Shown here: piece by piece, positions 1 to 6,312 of the stretch | How positions within the stretch are numbered: position 1 is the first letter of the stretch | How the letters are laid out: every line of letters starts with the position of its first letter | Assembly: GCA_902496775.1 (NCBI GenBank) | Contig: CABVCF010000062.1 | Location: 1-12,283, forward strand | DNA from: an uncultured Collinsella sp. | GTDB lineage: Bacteria > Actinomycetota > Coriobacteriia > Coriobacteriales > Coriobacteriaceae | Length of the DNA stretch: 12,283 bases | Direction of reading: 5' to 3' | Made by a program: the position numbers and the translations under genes | Notes under the pieces: generated by a model | Seen by the model: the letters and a program-made list of their open reading frames with translations, nothing else | What the model was told of the DNA's origin: nothing | Database searches by the model: none

Positions 1-800
1 ATCTCGAACATGTTGACCGAGTTAAAGCTGGAGTACAGGCCCTTGTAGCACTCGTAGTTGGTGCAGGAGTCGAGCATCTCGTCGTTGACGATCTGGTTGT
101 AGTCGCCGTGGAGCGTCTCGCCGATCAGCACGAAGTCGAGCTTGAGCTCACGGGTAAAGGCGTGCAGGCGGCGCATGAAGTCGCGGTCGAGCATATAGGC
201 AACGTCCAAGCGCAGGCCGTCGACGCCAAAGACCTCGGCCCAGCGACGCACGGACTCAAGCAGGTAATCAACCACGGCGGGGTTTTGCAGGTTGAGCTTC
301 ACAAGCTCAAAATGGCCCTCCCAGCCCTCGTACCAAAAGCCGTCGCCGTAGCACGAGTCGCCGTCGAAGCTGATGTGGAACCAGTCCTTGTACGGCGAAT
401 CCCACTTGCGCTCCTGCACATCACGGAAGGCCCAAAAGCCGCGACCGACGTGGTTGAAGACGGCATCGAGCACCACACGGATGCCGTGGGCATGCAGCGT
501 CTCACACACGGCGGCAAAATCGGCATCCCCACCCAGGCGGCGGTCGATATGACGCAGGCTGCGCGTGTCGTAGCCGTGGCTATCGGACTCGAGCGGCGGG
601 TTGATGAGCACAGCGCCAATACCGAGTTTTTGCAGGTAGTCGGCCCATTGAGCGATTTTCATAATGGGAGCATCGTGGTTGGGCGCGTCGCCGGCAGCTT
701 GGGATAGTTCATCCTCGGCAACGGGGGCGGCGTTTTCGCGCGGAGCTCCGCAAAAGCCCAGCGGATAAATCTGATAGAACGTCGTCTCGTATGCCCACAT
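1..800 (-). CDS. GH13 alpha-amylase family glycoside hydrolase, C-terminus beyond window
   Basis: This is the N-terminal 266 residues of a glycoside hydrolase family 13 enzyme; the reading frame is still open at base 1. It starts MWAYETTFYQIYPLGFCG, which is the first beta strand of the catalytic barrel, so no N-terminal carbohydrate-binding domain precedes the barrel. GH13 motifs appear in order: region I DAVFNH (residues 112-117), region II GLRLDVA (195-201) with Asp199 as nucleophile, and region III LIGETLH (226-232 approx.) with Glu228 as acid/base. The transition-state Asp of region IV lies outside the window. The family cleaves or transfers alpha-1,4/1,6-glucosidic bonds; which substrate is not decidable here. 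No signal peptide is seen, so it is probably cytoplasmic and acts on imported oligosaccharides. The ATG at 798-800 has a GGGAGG site (806-811) 5 nt upstream. A possible -10 (TACAAT, minus strand, 836-841) lacks a convincing -35. Confidence 0.93.
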   Translation of the reverse strand, partial: MWAYETTFYQIYPLGFCGAPRENAAPVAEDELSQAAGDAPNHDAPIMKIAQWADYLQKLGIGAVLINPPLESDSHGYDTRSLRHIDRRLGGDADFAAVCETLHAHGIRVVLDAVFNHVGRGFWAFRDVQERKWDSPYKDWFHISFDGDSCYGDGFWYEGWEGHFELVKLNLQNPAVVDYLLESVRRWAEVFGVDGLRLDVAYMLDRDFMRRLHAFTRELKLDFVLIGETLHGDYNQIVNDEMLDSCTNYECYKGLYSSFNSVNMFE

Positions 801-870
801 AGCAACCTCCCGGTAAGCTCAACACAACGACATCCATTGTATGCCCGGCTTGTATCCCCTTCCCCAAAAT

Positions 871-938
871 AAGTTGCGGTGGAATAGTTCCTGCTTGGGC
901 CTTCAGAGGCCTTAAACAGGAACTATTCCACCGCAACT
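871..938. repeat. Long palindromic intergenic element, copy 1
   Basis: A perfect 22-bp inverted repeat (872-893 with 917-938; core TTGCGGTGGAATAGTTCC) flanks a 23-nt loop. The loop has its own small stem, GGCCT (898-902) with AGGCC (907-911). The left arm is identical over 23 nt to the element at 5075. It begins 15 bp after the sotB stop codon; in sotB mRNA the stem is followed by CUUAUUUU, so it could act as an intrinsic terminator. Its length exceeds a normal terminator, and its recurrence at another locus suggests a dispersed repeat family. No flanking target-site duplication is visible. Confidence 0.9.
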
Positions 939-953
939 GATGAGGGAACGTGA

Positions 954-2150
954 TTAGGCGACGGGCTTTGCGCGGCGTATGGCTGGGAACATCACCGTGA
1001 TGGCGAGGATAACGCCCACGACGGCGATCGCACTGCCCGCGTAGCCGATCCAGGCGATACCGGGGCCCGACACCACGGCGCCGCCGATCGCCGTACCGGT
1101 GCCGATCCCCAAGTTGAACAAGCCCGAGAAGATCGACATGGCGACGGCCGACGAATCTGCCGGCGTGTGCTTGATGAGCTCGGCCTGAAACGCCACGTTA
1201 AAGGCCGTGGCGCAGCAACCCCACAGTGCGCAGACGGCAAGCACTGTCACGAGCGACGATGCGGCCGGCCCCATGAGCAGCAGGGCCACCGGCACGCCGG
1301 AGAGCGTGATAGCCAAGAACGGGAAGCGATGCCCATCGAACAGGCGGCCAAACAGCCAGCTTCCGAGCAAACCAGAGCAGCCAAACGCCGTCAGCGTCAT
1401 GGTAATGGCGCCCGCATCGACGTGCGCGACCTGCGCCAGGAAGGGCTCGATATAGCTGTAGCTTGCGTAATAGCCGGTCGCCATGAAGACCGTGACTGCG
1501 TAGAGCGCGATGAGGAGCGGGTTCTTGAGCAGCTCGGGCAGCTGTTTGAACGTAAAACGCTCGCCCGCTGGCATGGCAGGAAACACCGTGGCCTGGTAGA
1601 CGACCGCGACAGCAGACAGCGCTCCGACCACGGCAAACGTCATACGCCAGCCCACGGCCAGGCCAATGGCGCGACCGAGAGGCAGGCCAAAGATCTGCGC
1701 GATGGACGAGCCCGTAGCGATCATGCTGATGGCGAGCGCCCCATGGCGCGTGTCAACCAGACGCGACGCCATGATCGAGGCGACCGACCAGAACACGGCA
1801 TGCGCGCAGGCAACCACCAGGCGTGCGCAGACCAGGATGGGATAGGTGGGCGCCACGGCGGACAGGAACTGGCCCAGCGAGAACACGGCAAGCACGCCCA
1901 GCAGCATCCGCTTGAACTCAAAACGCGAGGCAAACACCATGAGTGGCAACGACAGCAGCATGACGCCCCAGGCATAAACCGAGATCATGATGCCAGCTTG
2001 GGCCTCGGTGAGCGAAAACGATGCGGCGATGTCGGTCAGCAGGCCGATGGGCATAAACTCCGACGTGTTGAACACGAACGCACAGCAGGTGAGCCCGACG
2101 AGTGGGAGCCACTGCTTGAGCGTGATGCCGTCTTGCCTTGTCTGAGTCAT
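954..2150 (-). CDS. sotB: SotB-like MFS sugar efflux transporter
   Basis: A 398-residue major facilitator superfamily permease with about 12 hydrophobic segments. The N-terminal stretch around residues 28-42 (FNTSEFMPIGLLTDIAASF) and the following GIMISVYAWGVMLLSLP resemble the Escherichia coli SotB/YdeA family of drug/proton-antiporter-type exporters. Further matches are CAHAVFWSVAS, IATGSS..FGLPLGR and ASYSYIEPF. Known members export arabinose, lactose or IPTG-like sugars; the substrate here is inferred only. The start chosen is the ATG at 2148-2150 (MTQTRQDG) because GGAGA (2159-2163) sits 8 nt upstream; a longer frame from 2246 would run through the feoAB terminator and this gene's own promoter. 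It ends with TAA at 954-956, 15 bp before palindromic element copy 1. Transcription is probably from the TATAAT promoter at 2184-2213. Confidence 0.88.
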   Translation of the reverse strand: MTQTRQDGITLKQWLPLVGLTCCAFVFNTSEFMPIGLLTDIAASFSLTEAQAGIMISVYAWGVMLLSLPLMVFASRFEFKRMLLGVLAVFSLGQFLSAVAPTYPILVCARLVVACAHAVFWSVASIMASRLVDTRHGALAISMIATGSSIAQIFGLPLGRAIGLAVGWRMTFAVVGALSAVAVVYQATVFPAMPAGERFTFKQLPELLKNPLLIALYAVTVFMATGYYASYSYIEPFLAQVAHVDAGAITMTLTAFGCSGLLGSWLFGRLFDGHRFPFLAITLSGVPVALLLMGPAASSLVTVLAVCALWGCCATAFNVAFQAELIKHTPADSSAVAMSIFSGLFNLGIGTGTAIGGAVVSGPGIAWIGYAGSAIAVVGVILAITVMFPAIRRAKPVA

Positions 2151-2183
2151 ATATAACGTCTCCAATCGTTTTGAGCGGAGGCG

Positions 2184-2213
2184 ATTATATAGCAACGGCC
2201 CCGCATCCGTCAG
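2184..2213 (-). promoter_or_regulatory. sotB promoter
   Basis: On the minus strand there is a perfect TATAAT (2184-2189), with CTGACG (2208-2213, 4 of 6 to TTGACA) 18 bp upstream. The predicted transcript would start near 2177 and give a leader of about 27 nt including the GGAGA site. The -35 lies inside the loop of the feoAB terminator hairpin. Confidence 0.6.
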
Positions 2214-2229
2214 TACAGATGCGGGGCCG
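2196..2229 (-). terminator. Intrinsic terminator hairpin after feoAB
   Basis: A perfect 12-bp GC-rich inverted repeat (2196-2207 with 2218-2229, core GGCCCCGCATC) with a 10-nt loop, 42 bp beyond the original feoAB stop at 2271. Read on the minus strand the stem is followed by UUGCUAUAUAAU, a weak U tract, so termination may be incomplete. It overlaps the sotB promoter. Confidence 0.65.
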
Positions 2230-4696
2230 AAAACAATTCGATACACAGAGGTTGCGCCGTCAATTCATAACTAAGCCAACCCCAGCAATATGCCCGCCGA
2301 ATGCACGACAAACGCCACGATCCAGGCAACGGCAACCTGAAACGCGAATACGGCCACGGCATAGCGCGCGCCCAACTCGCTCTTGACGGCGCCGATTGCC
2401 GCCACACAAGGGCGCCGATAGCGGCCACGCAAGGCGGGTACAGCAGCGTAAAGACCAAGAACACGTAGGCGGTAAACGGCGAAAACATGGTTGACAATGC
2501 CGCGGGCGAGGTTGCACCCAAAAGCACCGTGAGCGTCGAGATGACGCTCTCCTTGGCGATAAGTCCGGTGACGAGCGCCGTCGAGGCGCGCCAGTCGCCA
2601 AAGCCGAGCGGGGCCAACACCGGCGCGATGATGCTACCCAGACCGGCAAGCAGGCTTTGCGACTGGTCGGCGACCACGTTAAAGCGGATATCGAACGTCT
2701 GCAGGAACCAGATGACCACCGTAGCGGCAAAGATAATGGTAAAGGCCTTGGTAATAAAGTCTTTGGCCTTATCCCATGCCAGCATCACCGTCGTCTTGAC
2801 GCTCGGCAGGCGGTAATTGGGGAGCTCCATGATAAACGGCACCGGGTCGCCCTTAAATGCCGTGCGGTTGAGCACCAAAGCCGCGACGCAGCCGACCACG
2901 ATACCGATCAGATAGAGCGAGACCATGGCGGGAACCGTCGCCTGCGGGAAAAACGCCCCGCACAGCAAGCCGTAAACCGGCAGCTTGGCTGAGCAGCTCA
3001 TAAACGGCGTGAGCATGACCGTCATCTTGCGGTCGTGCTCGGATGGGAGCGTACGGGTCGACATGATAGCCGGCACGGTGCAGCCAAAACCGACGAGCAT
3101 GGGCACGAAACTGCGGCCCGACAGGCCAAAGCGACGCAACACCTTATCCATGACAAAGGCCACGCGCGCCATGTATCCGGAGTCTTCCAGAATGGAGAGG
3201 AACAAAAAGAGCACGACGATAATCGGCAGGAAGGTCAGCACACTGCCCACGCCCGTAAGCACGCCGTCGACAGCCAGCGAGCGCACCACGTCGTTGGTAC
3301 CGAACGCCTTGAGGCCCGCATCGGCCGAGGCGATGATGGCAGCGATACCGTCCTCCATGAGTCCCTGCAACGCCGCGCCGATCACGCCAAACGTCAGCCA
3401 AAAGACGAGGCCCATGATCACCAGAAACGCCGGAATGGCTGTGTAACGACCTGTCAGGATGCGGTCAATCTTGACGGAGCGCACGTGCTCGCGGCTCTCG
3501 TGCGGCTTGACGACGCAACGCCCGCACACGTCGCCGATAAAGCCGAAGCGCATGTCAGCTAGCGCAGATAGACGGTCGGTGCCGGCAAAACGCATATCGG
3601 CCAGCGCAGATAGGCGGTCGGTGCCGGCCTCGCCCTCCATCTGGGTGATGATGTGCTCGATAGCGTCGAGCTCATTGCGATCCAGGTGAAGCGCCTCGGT
3701 TACCAGCTCATCGCCCTCGACCAGCTTGGTCGCCGCAAAGCGCACCGGGATGTGCGCCGTCACGGCATGGTCCTCGATCAGGTTAGCAATACCGTGGATG
3801 CAGCGATGCAGCGCACCGCCGTCCGGACCGTCGGGCGCGCAAAAGTCCAGGCGACCGGGGCGCTCGCGGAACCGCGCCACGTGCAAGGCGTGATCCACCA
3901 GCTCGCCGATACCCTCGTTGCGGGCAGCGCTAATGGGAACAACGGGCACACCCAACAGGCTCTCGAGCAGGTTGACGTCCACGGCGCCGCCGTTGGCGGT
4001 CACCTCGTCCATCATGTTGAGCGCGATGACCATGGGGCGGTCGAGCTCCATGAGCTGCAGTGTCAGGTACAGGTTACGCTCGATGTTGGTAGCGTCAATG
4101 ATGTCGATGATGGCGTCCGGGCGCTCGTCGAGGATGAACTGACGGCTCACGACCTCTTCGCCTGTGTACGGCGACAGGGAGTAAATGCCAGGCAGGTCGG
4201 TAACGCTCGCCTCGGGATGGTTACGGATGGTGCCATCTTTGCGGTCGACCGTCACGCCGGGAAAGTTACCGACGTGCTGGTTGGAGCCCGTCAGCTGGTT
4301 GAATAACGTGGTCTTGCCGCAGTTTTGGTTGCCGGCGAGGGCAAAGTGCAGCGGCGCGCCCTCGGGCACGGCTGTCTTTGCCGCACGGGGCGAATACGTC
4401 CCCTCGCCCAGGGCCGGATGCTCCGTCGTGCCGATTGCGGCGTTAGCGCGCGGACCCGTATCGGTGTCGTGAATACCCACAAGCTCGATGCGAGCGGCAT
4501 CGTCCTTGCGCAGTGTCAACTCGTAGCCACGCAGGCGGATCTCGAGCGGGTCGCCCATGGGGGCGTACTTCATCATGGTGACTTCGGTGCCCGGCGTTAG
4601 ACCCATGTCCAAAATATGCTGTCGGAGTGCCTGATCGTCCGATGCCACCGATGCGACAACGGCGTCCTTTCCAATCTCGAGTGTATCGAGCTTCAC
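2210..4696 (-). CDS. feoB: FeoA-FeoB fusion ferrous iron transporter, frameshifted near the C-terminus
   Basis: Inner-membrane GTP-dependent Fe(II) importer with FeoA fused to FeoB. From the N-terminus: a FeoA SH3-like domain (about 1-75, with ILDMGLTPGTEV), a linker, then a G domain with G1 GNQNCGKT (122-129), G3 DLPG (167-170), G4 NMMD (227-230) and G5 SAA (256-258). The membrane part carries GCTVPAIMSTRT and PFMSCSAKLPVY gate motifs. The start chosen is GTG at 4694-4696, with GGAGG (4706-4710) 9 nt upstream. Two imperfect tandem duplications are present: one doubles AGTDRLSALADMRF (residues 357-384); the other (2388-2433) shifts the frame after PPCVAAIGA. The shift replaces the native tail with 66 unrelated residues, giving 828 in all. 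Removing one 23-bp copy restores an 800-residue protein ending at the TAG at 2271-2273, with VKSELGARYA and a last hydrophobic helix. As written it is probably impaired, unless the shift is an assembly error. Confidence 0.93.
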   Translation of the reverse strand: MKLDTLEIGKDAVVASVASDDQALRQHILDMGLTPGTEVTMMKYAPMGDPLEIRLRGYELTLRKDDAARIELVGIHDTDTGPRANAAIGTTEHPALGEGTYSPRAAKTAVPEGAPLHFALAGNQNCGKTTLFNQLTGSNQHVGNFPGVTVDRKDGTIRNHPEASVTDLPGIYSLSPYTGEEVVSRQFILDERPDAIIDIIDATNIERNLYLTLQLMELDRPMVIALNMMDEVTANGGAVDVNLLESLLGVPVVPISAARNEGIGELVDHALHVARFRERPGRLDFCAPDGPDGGALHRCIHGIANLIEDHAVTAHIPVRFAATKLVEGDELVTEALHLDRNELDAIEHIITQMEGEAGTDRLSALADMRFAGTDRLSALADMRFGFIGDVCGRCVVKPHESREHVRSVKIDRILTGRYTAIPAFLVIMGLVFWLTFGVIGAALQGLMEDGIAAIIASADAGLKAFGTNDVVRSLAVDGVLTGVGSVLTFLPIIVVLFLFLSILEDSGYMARVAFVMDKVLRRFGLSGRSFVPMLVGFGCTVPAIMSTRTLPSEHDRKMTVMLTPFMSCSAKLPVYGLLCGAFFPQATVPAMVSLYLIGIVVGCVAALVLNRTAFKGDPVPFIMELPNYRLPSVKTTVMLAWDKAKDFITKAFTIIFAATVVIWFLQTFDIRFNVVADQSQSLLAGLGSIIAPVLAPLGFGDWRASTALVTGLIAKESVISTLTVLLGATSPAALSTMFSPFTAYVFLVFTLLYPPCVAAIGALVWRQSAPSRASWARAMPWPYSRFRLPLPGSWRLSCIRRAYCWGWLSYELTAQPLCIELFSAPHLY
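2388..2433. repeat. 23-bp imperfect tandem duplication that frameshifts feoB
   Basis: Two adjacent 23-bp copies, 2388-2410 and 2411-2433, agree at 20 of 23 positions. Each encodes CVAAIGA on the minus strand. The three differences (third bases of the Cys, Ala and Ala codons) are all synonymous. Because 23 is not a multiple of three, the duplication breaks the feoB frame. The native tail continues after the downstream copy (2388-2410) in another frame. Confidence 0.92.
3549..3632. repeat. 42-bp imperfect in-frame tandem duplication in feoB
   Basis: Copies 3549-3590 and 3591-3632 match at 34 of the first 38 positions; the last four differ. Both encode AGTDRLSALADMR on the minus strand, and the four internal differences are synonymous. 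FeoB relatives have a single segment of this kind just before the GFI-type motif leading into the membrane domain, so one copy is extra. It lengthens the protein by 14 residues without changing frame. Confidence 0.92.
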
Positions 4697-4738
4697 GTCC
4701 GTGTTCCTCCCCCGGCGCCCGCAGGGCGTTGTATTTAT

Positions 4739-4771
4739 GTTCACCATGGCTAACCGTTTGCCATGGCTAAC
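4739..4771. promoter_or_regulatory. Two tandem 16-bp palindromic operator-like sites in the feoAB leader
   Basis: GTTCACCATGGCTAAC (4739-4754) and GTTTGCCATGGCTAAC (4756-4771) are identical at 14 of 16 positions and each is an imperfect palindrome around CCATGG. They are spaced 17 bp centre to centre, between the likely feoAB promoter and its GTG start. The half-site GTTAGC/GCTAAC recalls DtxR/IdeR-type iron boxes but with a wider centre. That an iron-responsive repressor binds is inference from position before an iron uptake gene. Confidence 0.6.
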
Positions 4772-4786
4772 CAATTTTAAGCTTAC

Positions 4787-4816
4787 ATGATAGCGTGAAC
4801 ACACAACGATGTTCAA
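4787..4816 (-). promoter_or_regulatory. Possible feoAB promoter
   Basis: On the minus strand, TTGAAC (4811-4816) and TATCAT (4787-4792) are separated by 18 bp. Transcription would begin near 4780, just upstream of the paired palindromes, which suits repression by a protein bound there. Confidence 0.4.
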
Positions 4817-4856
4817 TCGACAGATCGGTGCGATGGGGACAGGCAGGAGAGTTCAG

Positions 4857-5054
4857 GGCCATAGTTTCCCGATGAGGCCTCTCGGGGAAACTACATCCCA
4901 GAATTCTGGCTCGAAACGGGATATGGTTTCCCAAACAGGCCTCTTACGGAAAATGCATCCCGGAATCCCCGCTCGAAACGGGACGCGCTTTCCCAGTCGA
5001 GGCCCTATGGGAAACTGCGTCCCACCTTGAAAGGCAAAACTGGGGCGCAGTTTC
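4857..5054. repeat. Array of about three 62-bp hairpin-forming tandem units plus a partial unit
   Basis: Units run roughly 4857-4917, 4918-4979 (62 bp) and 4980-5040 (61 bp), with a degenerate fragment 5041-5054. Each has GGGA, GTTTCCC or CTTTCCC, an AGGCC-containing centre, then GGGAAAC-like and CATCCC/CGTCCC; the first two end CTCGAAAC. The inverted arms let each unit form a hairpin; in unit 3, 4980-4994 pairs with 5010-5024 at about 13 of 15 positions. The last right arm can also pair with 5041-5054. No convincing coding capacity is seen. With the palindromic element beside it, this array fills most of the 473-bp gap between the esterase and feoAB. Confidence 0.8.
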
Positions 5055-5074
5055 CGGGCGGGGCATCAAAAACG

Positions 5075-5140
5075 AAGTTGCGGTGGAATAGTTCCTGGAT
5101 GGGCTGGTTGATGCCCCAGATAGGAACTATTTCACCGCAA
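5075..5140. repeat. Long palindromic intergenic element, copy 2
   Basis: The left arm (5075-5097) is identical over 23 nt to the left arm of the element at 871. The right arm (5122-5140) pairs with it over 19 bp with one C-to-T change, which is a G·U pair in plus-strand RNA. The loop differs from copy 1 and contains its own short stem (GGGC 5101-5104 with GCCC 5113-5116). It begins 29 bp beyond the esterase stop codon. In esterase mRNA the far arm is followed by CUUCGUUUUU, so it may end that transcript. Confidence 0.9.
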
Positions 5141-5169
5141 GTTATTGAAGGGCTTGGATGCCGGGACTC

Positions 5170-6069
5170 TTACAGATGGCGCTCCAGGAAGCGGAAGGCT
5201 AGGCGGATCCAGGGACGGACCGCCACCTGCTTGTCCTCGTTGTCGACCGCGGTGTTGGCGTTGCCGAGCGAAAGGCCGTGACCACCCTGGTCAAAGACGT
5301 GCATCTCGCATGCAACGCCCTCCTCGGCCATGCGCTGCGCAAACGGGTAGACCTGCGCGATCGGCGCCGTCTTGTCGTCGGACACGCCCCATACAAAGGT
5401 CGGTGGCATCTGACGCGAAACATGCGTGGTGGGGCAGATGTCGGCCAGATGCTCGTCAGTTGCCTCGCCGCCCGTAACCATCGACAGGTAGTCGTTGAGC
5501 AAATCGCGCCCCGTCTTGCCGCCCGTCTTGGGCACACGCAAGTCAATGCGCGGATCGCGCGTCTGCATGTCGCGCACATAGGCAAAATCGAGCAATGGAT
5601 AACCCAGCACCACGGCATCGGGACGAATGTCGTCCGGACGTGCCCCGGCAAGTGCCGCGAAGGGGCCGGTCTTCCACTGCGTTGCCAGCGAGGCACAGAT
5701 CATGCCGCCCGCCGAGAATCCCACGACGCACACGCGCTTAGGATCGACATGCCACTCGTCGGCGTTGGCGCGCACCGTGGCGACCATCTTGGCAAGATCT
5801 GCCTGGGGGTGCGGAAAGCTCACGTCACCCGTAGAACTCGTGACATAGTTGAGCACAAAGGCCTGGTAACCGTGATCCAAAAACGCAAACGCCACAGGAT
5901 CCTGCTCATGCGGAGCGATATGCGTAAACGCACCTCCGCCACAGATAATCACCGCGGGGCGGCGGCCATTCGGTTTATCGGGCAACGGCTCGGCACCCAA
6001 ATACGTAAACGTCGCCGGATAATCCTCGGTCGGCTCCTCGCCCCACAGCGCATGGTTCTCGACAATCAT
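5170..6069 (-). CDS. Alpha/beta-hydrolase fold esterase (BD-FAE/acetyl-esterase-like)
   Basis: A 299-residue serine hydrolase of the alpha/beta-hydrolase superfamily. The nucleophile elbow GFSAGG spans residues 117-122, so Ser119 is catalytic. CGGGAF (43-48) takes the place of the HGGG oxyanion-hole motif. The acid is probably Asp231 or Asp232 in SDDKTAP, and His264 in DQGGHGLSL completes the triad. The small-esterase architecture (GGG loop, NYVTSS, PHPQADLAKMV) resembles enzymes that deacetylate sugars or hydrolyse short acyl esters, but the substrate cannot be told. No signal peptide is seen, so it is probably cytoplasmic. The start is ATG at 6067-6069 with AGGGAG (6075-6080 region) just upstream. 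An upstream in-frame extension to 6276 lacks a ribosome site. A palindromic repeat lies just past the stop. Confidence 0.88.
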   Translation of the reverse strand: MIVENHALWGEEPTEDYPATFTYLGAEPLPDKPNGRRPAVIICGGGAFTHIAPHEQDPVAFAFLDHGYQAFVLNYVTSSTGDVSFPHPQADLAKMVATVRANADEWHVDPKRVCVVGFSAGGMICASLATQWKTGPFAALAGARPDDIRPDAVVLGYPLLDFAYVRDMQTRDPRIDLRVPKTGGKTGRDLLNDYLSMVTGGEATDEHLADICPTTHVSRQMPPTFVWGVSDDKTAPIAQVYPFAQRMAEEGVACEMHVFDQGGHGLSLGNANTAVDNEDKQVAVRPWIRLAFRFLERHL

Positions 6070-6088
6070 ATGTGCTCCCTTCGCGCAA

Positions 6089-6116
6089 ATTATGCGCCCT
6101 TGTTTTTCGCCTTCAA
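6089..6116 (-). promoter_or_regulatory. Possible esterase promoter
   Basis: On the minus strand, TTGAAG (6111-6116) and CATAAT (6089-6094) are spaced 16 bp. Transcription would start close to 6082, leaving a very short leader that begins about at the ribosome site. Confidence 0.35.
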
Positions 6117-6195
6117 GCGTACCCCACTTGAACCCGTGGCGCAGAAACACTCCGGCAATAAGTTTCCCTTCAACTGATATATCACATAATCCCAG

Positions 6196-6224
6196 TTCAG
6201 AGGTATCGTTGAGCAGCGTAGAAT
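6196..6224 (+). promoter_or_regulatory. Probable promoter of the EIIA gene
   Basis: TTCAGA (6196-6201, 4 of 6) and TAGAAT (6219-6224, 5 of 6) are separated by 17 bp. This gives a start near 6231 and a leader of about 80 nt that contains the palindrome at 6256-6265. Confidence 0.45.
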
Positions 6225-6255
6225 AGGGGCGTTGACCAAGCCGCGAAACACATGT

Positions 6256-6265
6256 GAAACGTTTC
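6256..6265. promoter_or_regulatory. Palindromic operator-like site upstream of EIIA
   Basis: GAAACGTTTC is a perfect 10-bp palindrome (context TGTGAAACGTTTCCGG) with the central CG typical of LacI/GalR-family operators and close to catabolite-response-element cores. It lies about 25 nt downstream of the predicted start, where a bound repressor would block elongation or initiation. The regulator is unknown. Confidence 0.45.
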
Positions 6266-6312
6266 CGGCAAACCAAACGCGCGATATGCGCCTATTTAAG
6301 TTGGAGGCAACT

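Noticed and set aside
108..707. Long plus-strand open frame opposite the GH13 gene
   Set aside because: The minus strand encodes all GH13 motifs; this frame is a shadow produced by GC-rich codon usage. The same applies to other opposite-strand frames, for example 7037-8104 and 9552-10658.
4697..4816. Earlier ATG starts for feoAB (4747 or 4816)
   Set aside because: Neither has a ribosome site; they would translate through the paired palindromes. GTG at 4696 fits both the GGAGG site and the start of the FeoA domain.
4809..5030. A 73-codon plus-strand open frame in the gap between feoAB and the esterase
   Set aside because: It lies wholly within the hairpin repeat array, has no convincing ribosome site, and its sequence simply reads the repeated units.
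4857..5054. CRISPR array
   Set aside because: The units are adjacent and similar along their whole length, with no unique spacers of even length, and no cas genes are in the window.
5170..6276. Longer esterase with a 69-residue N-terminal extension
   Set aside because: The extension has no ribosome site, no recognisable domain, and would overlap the EIIA promoter; the ATG at 6069 has a good GGGAG site.
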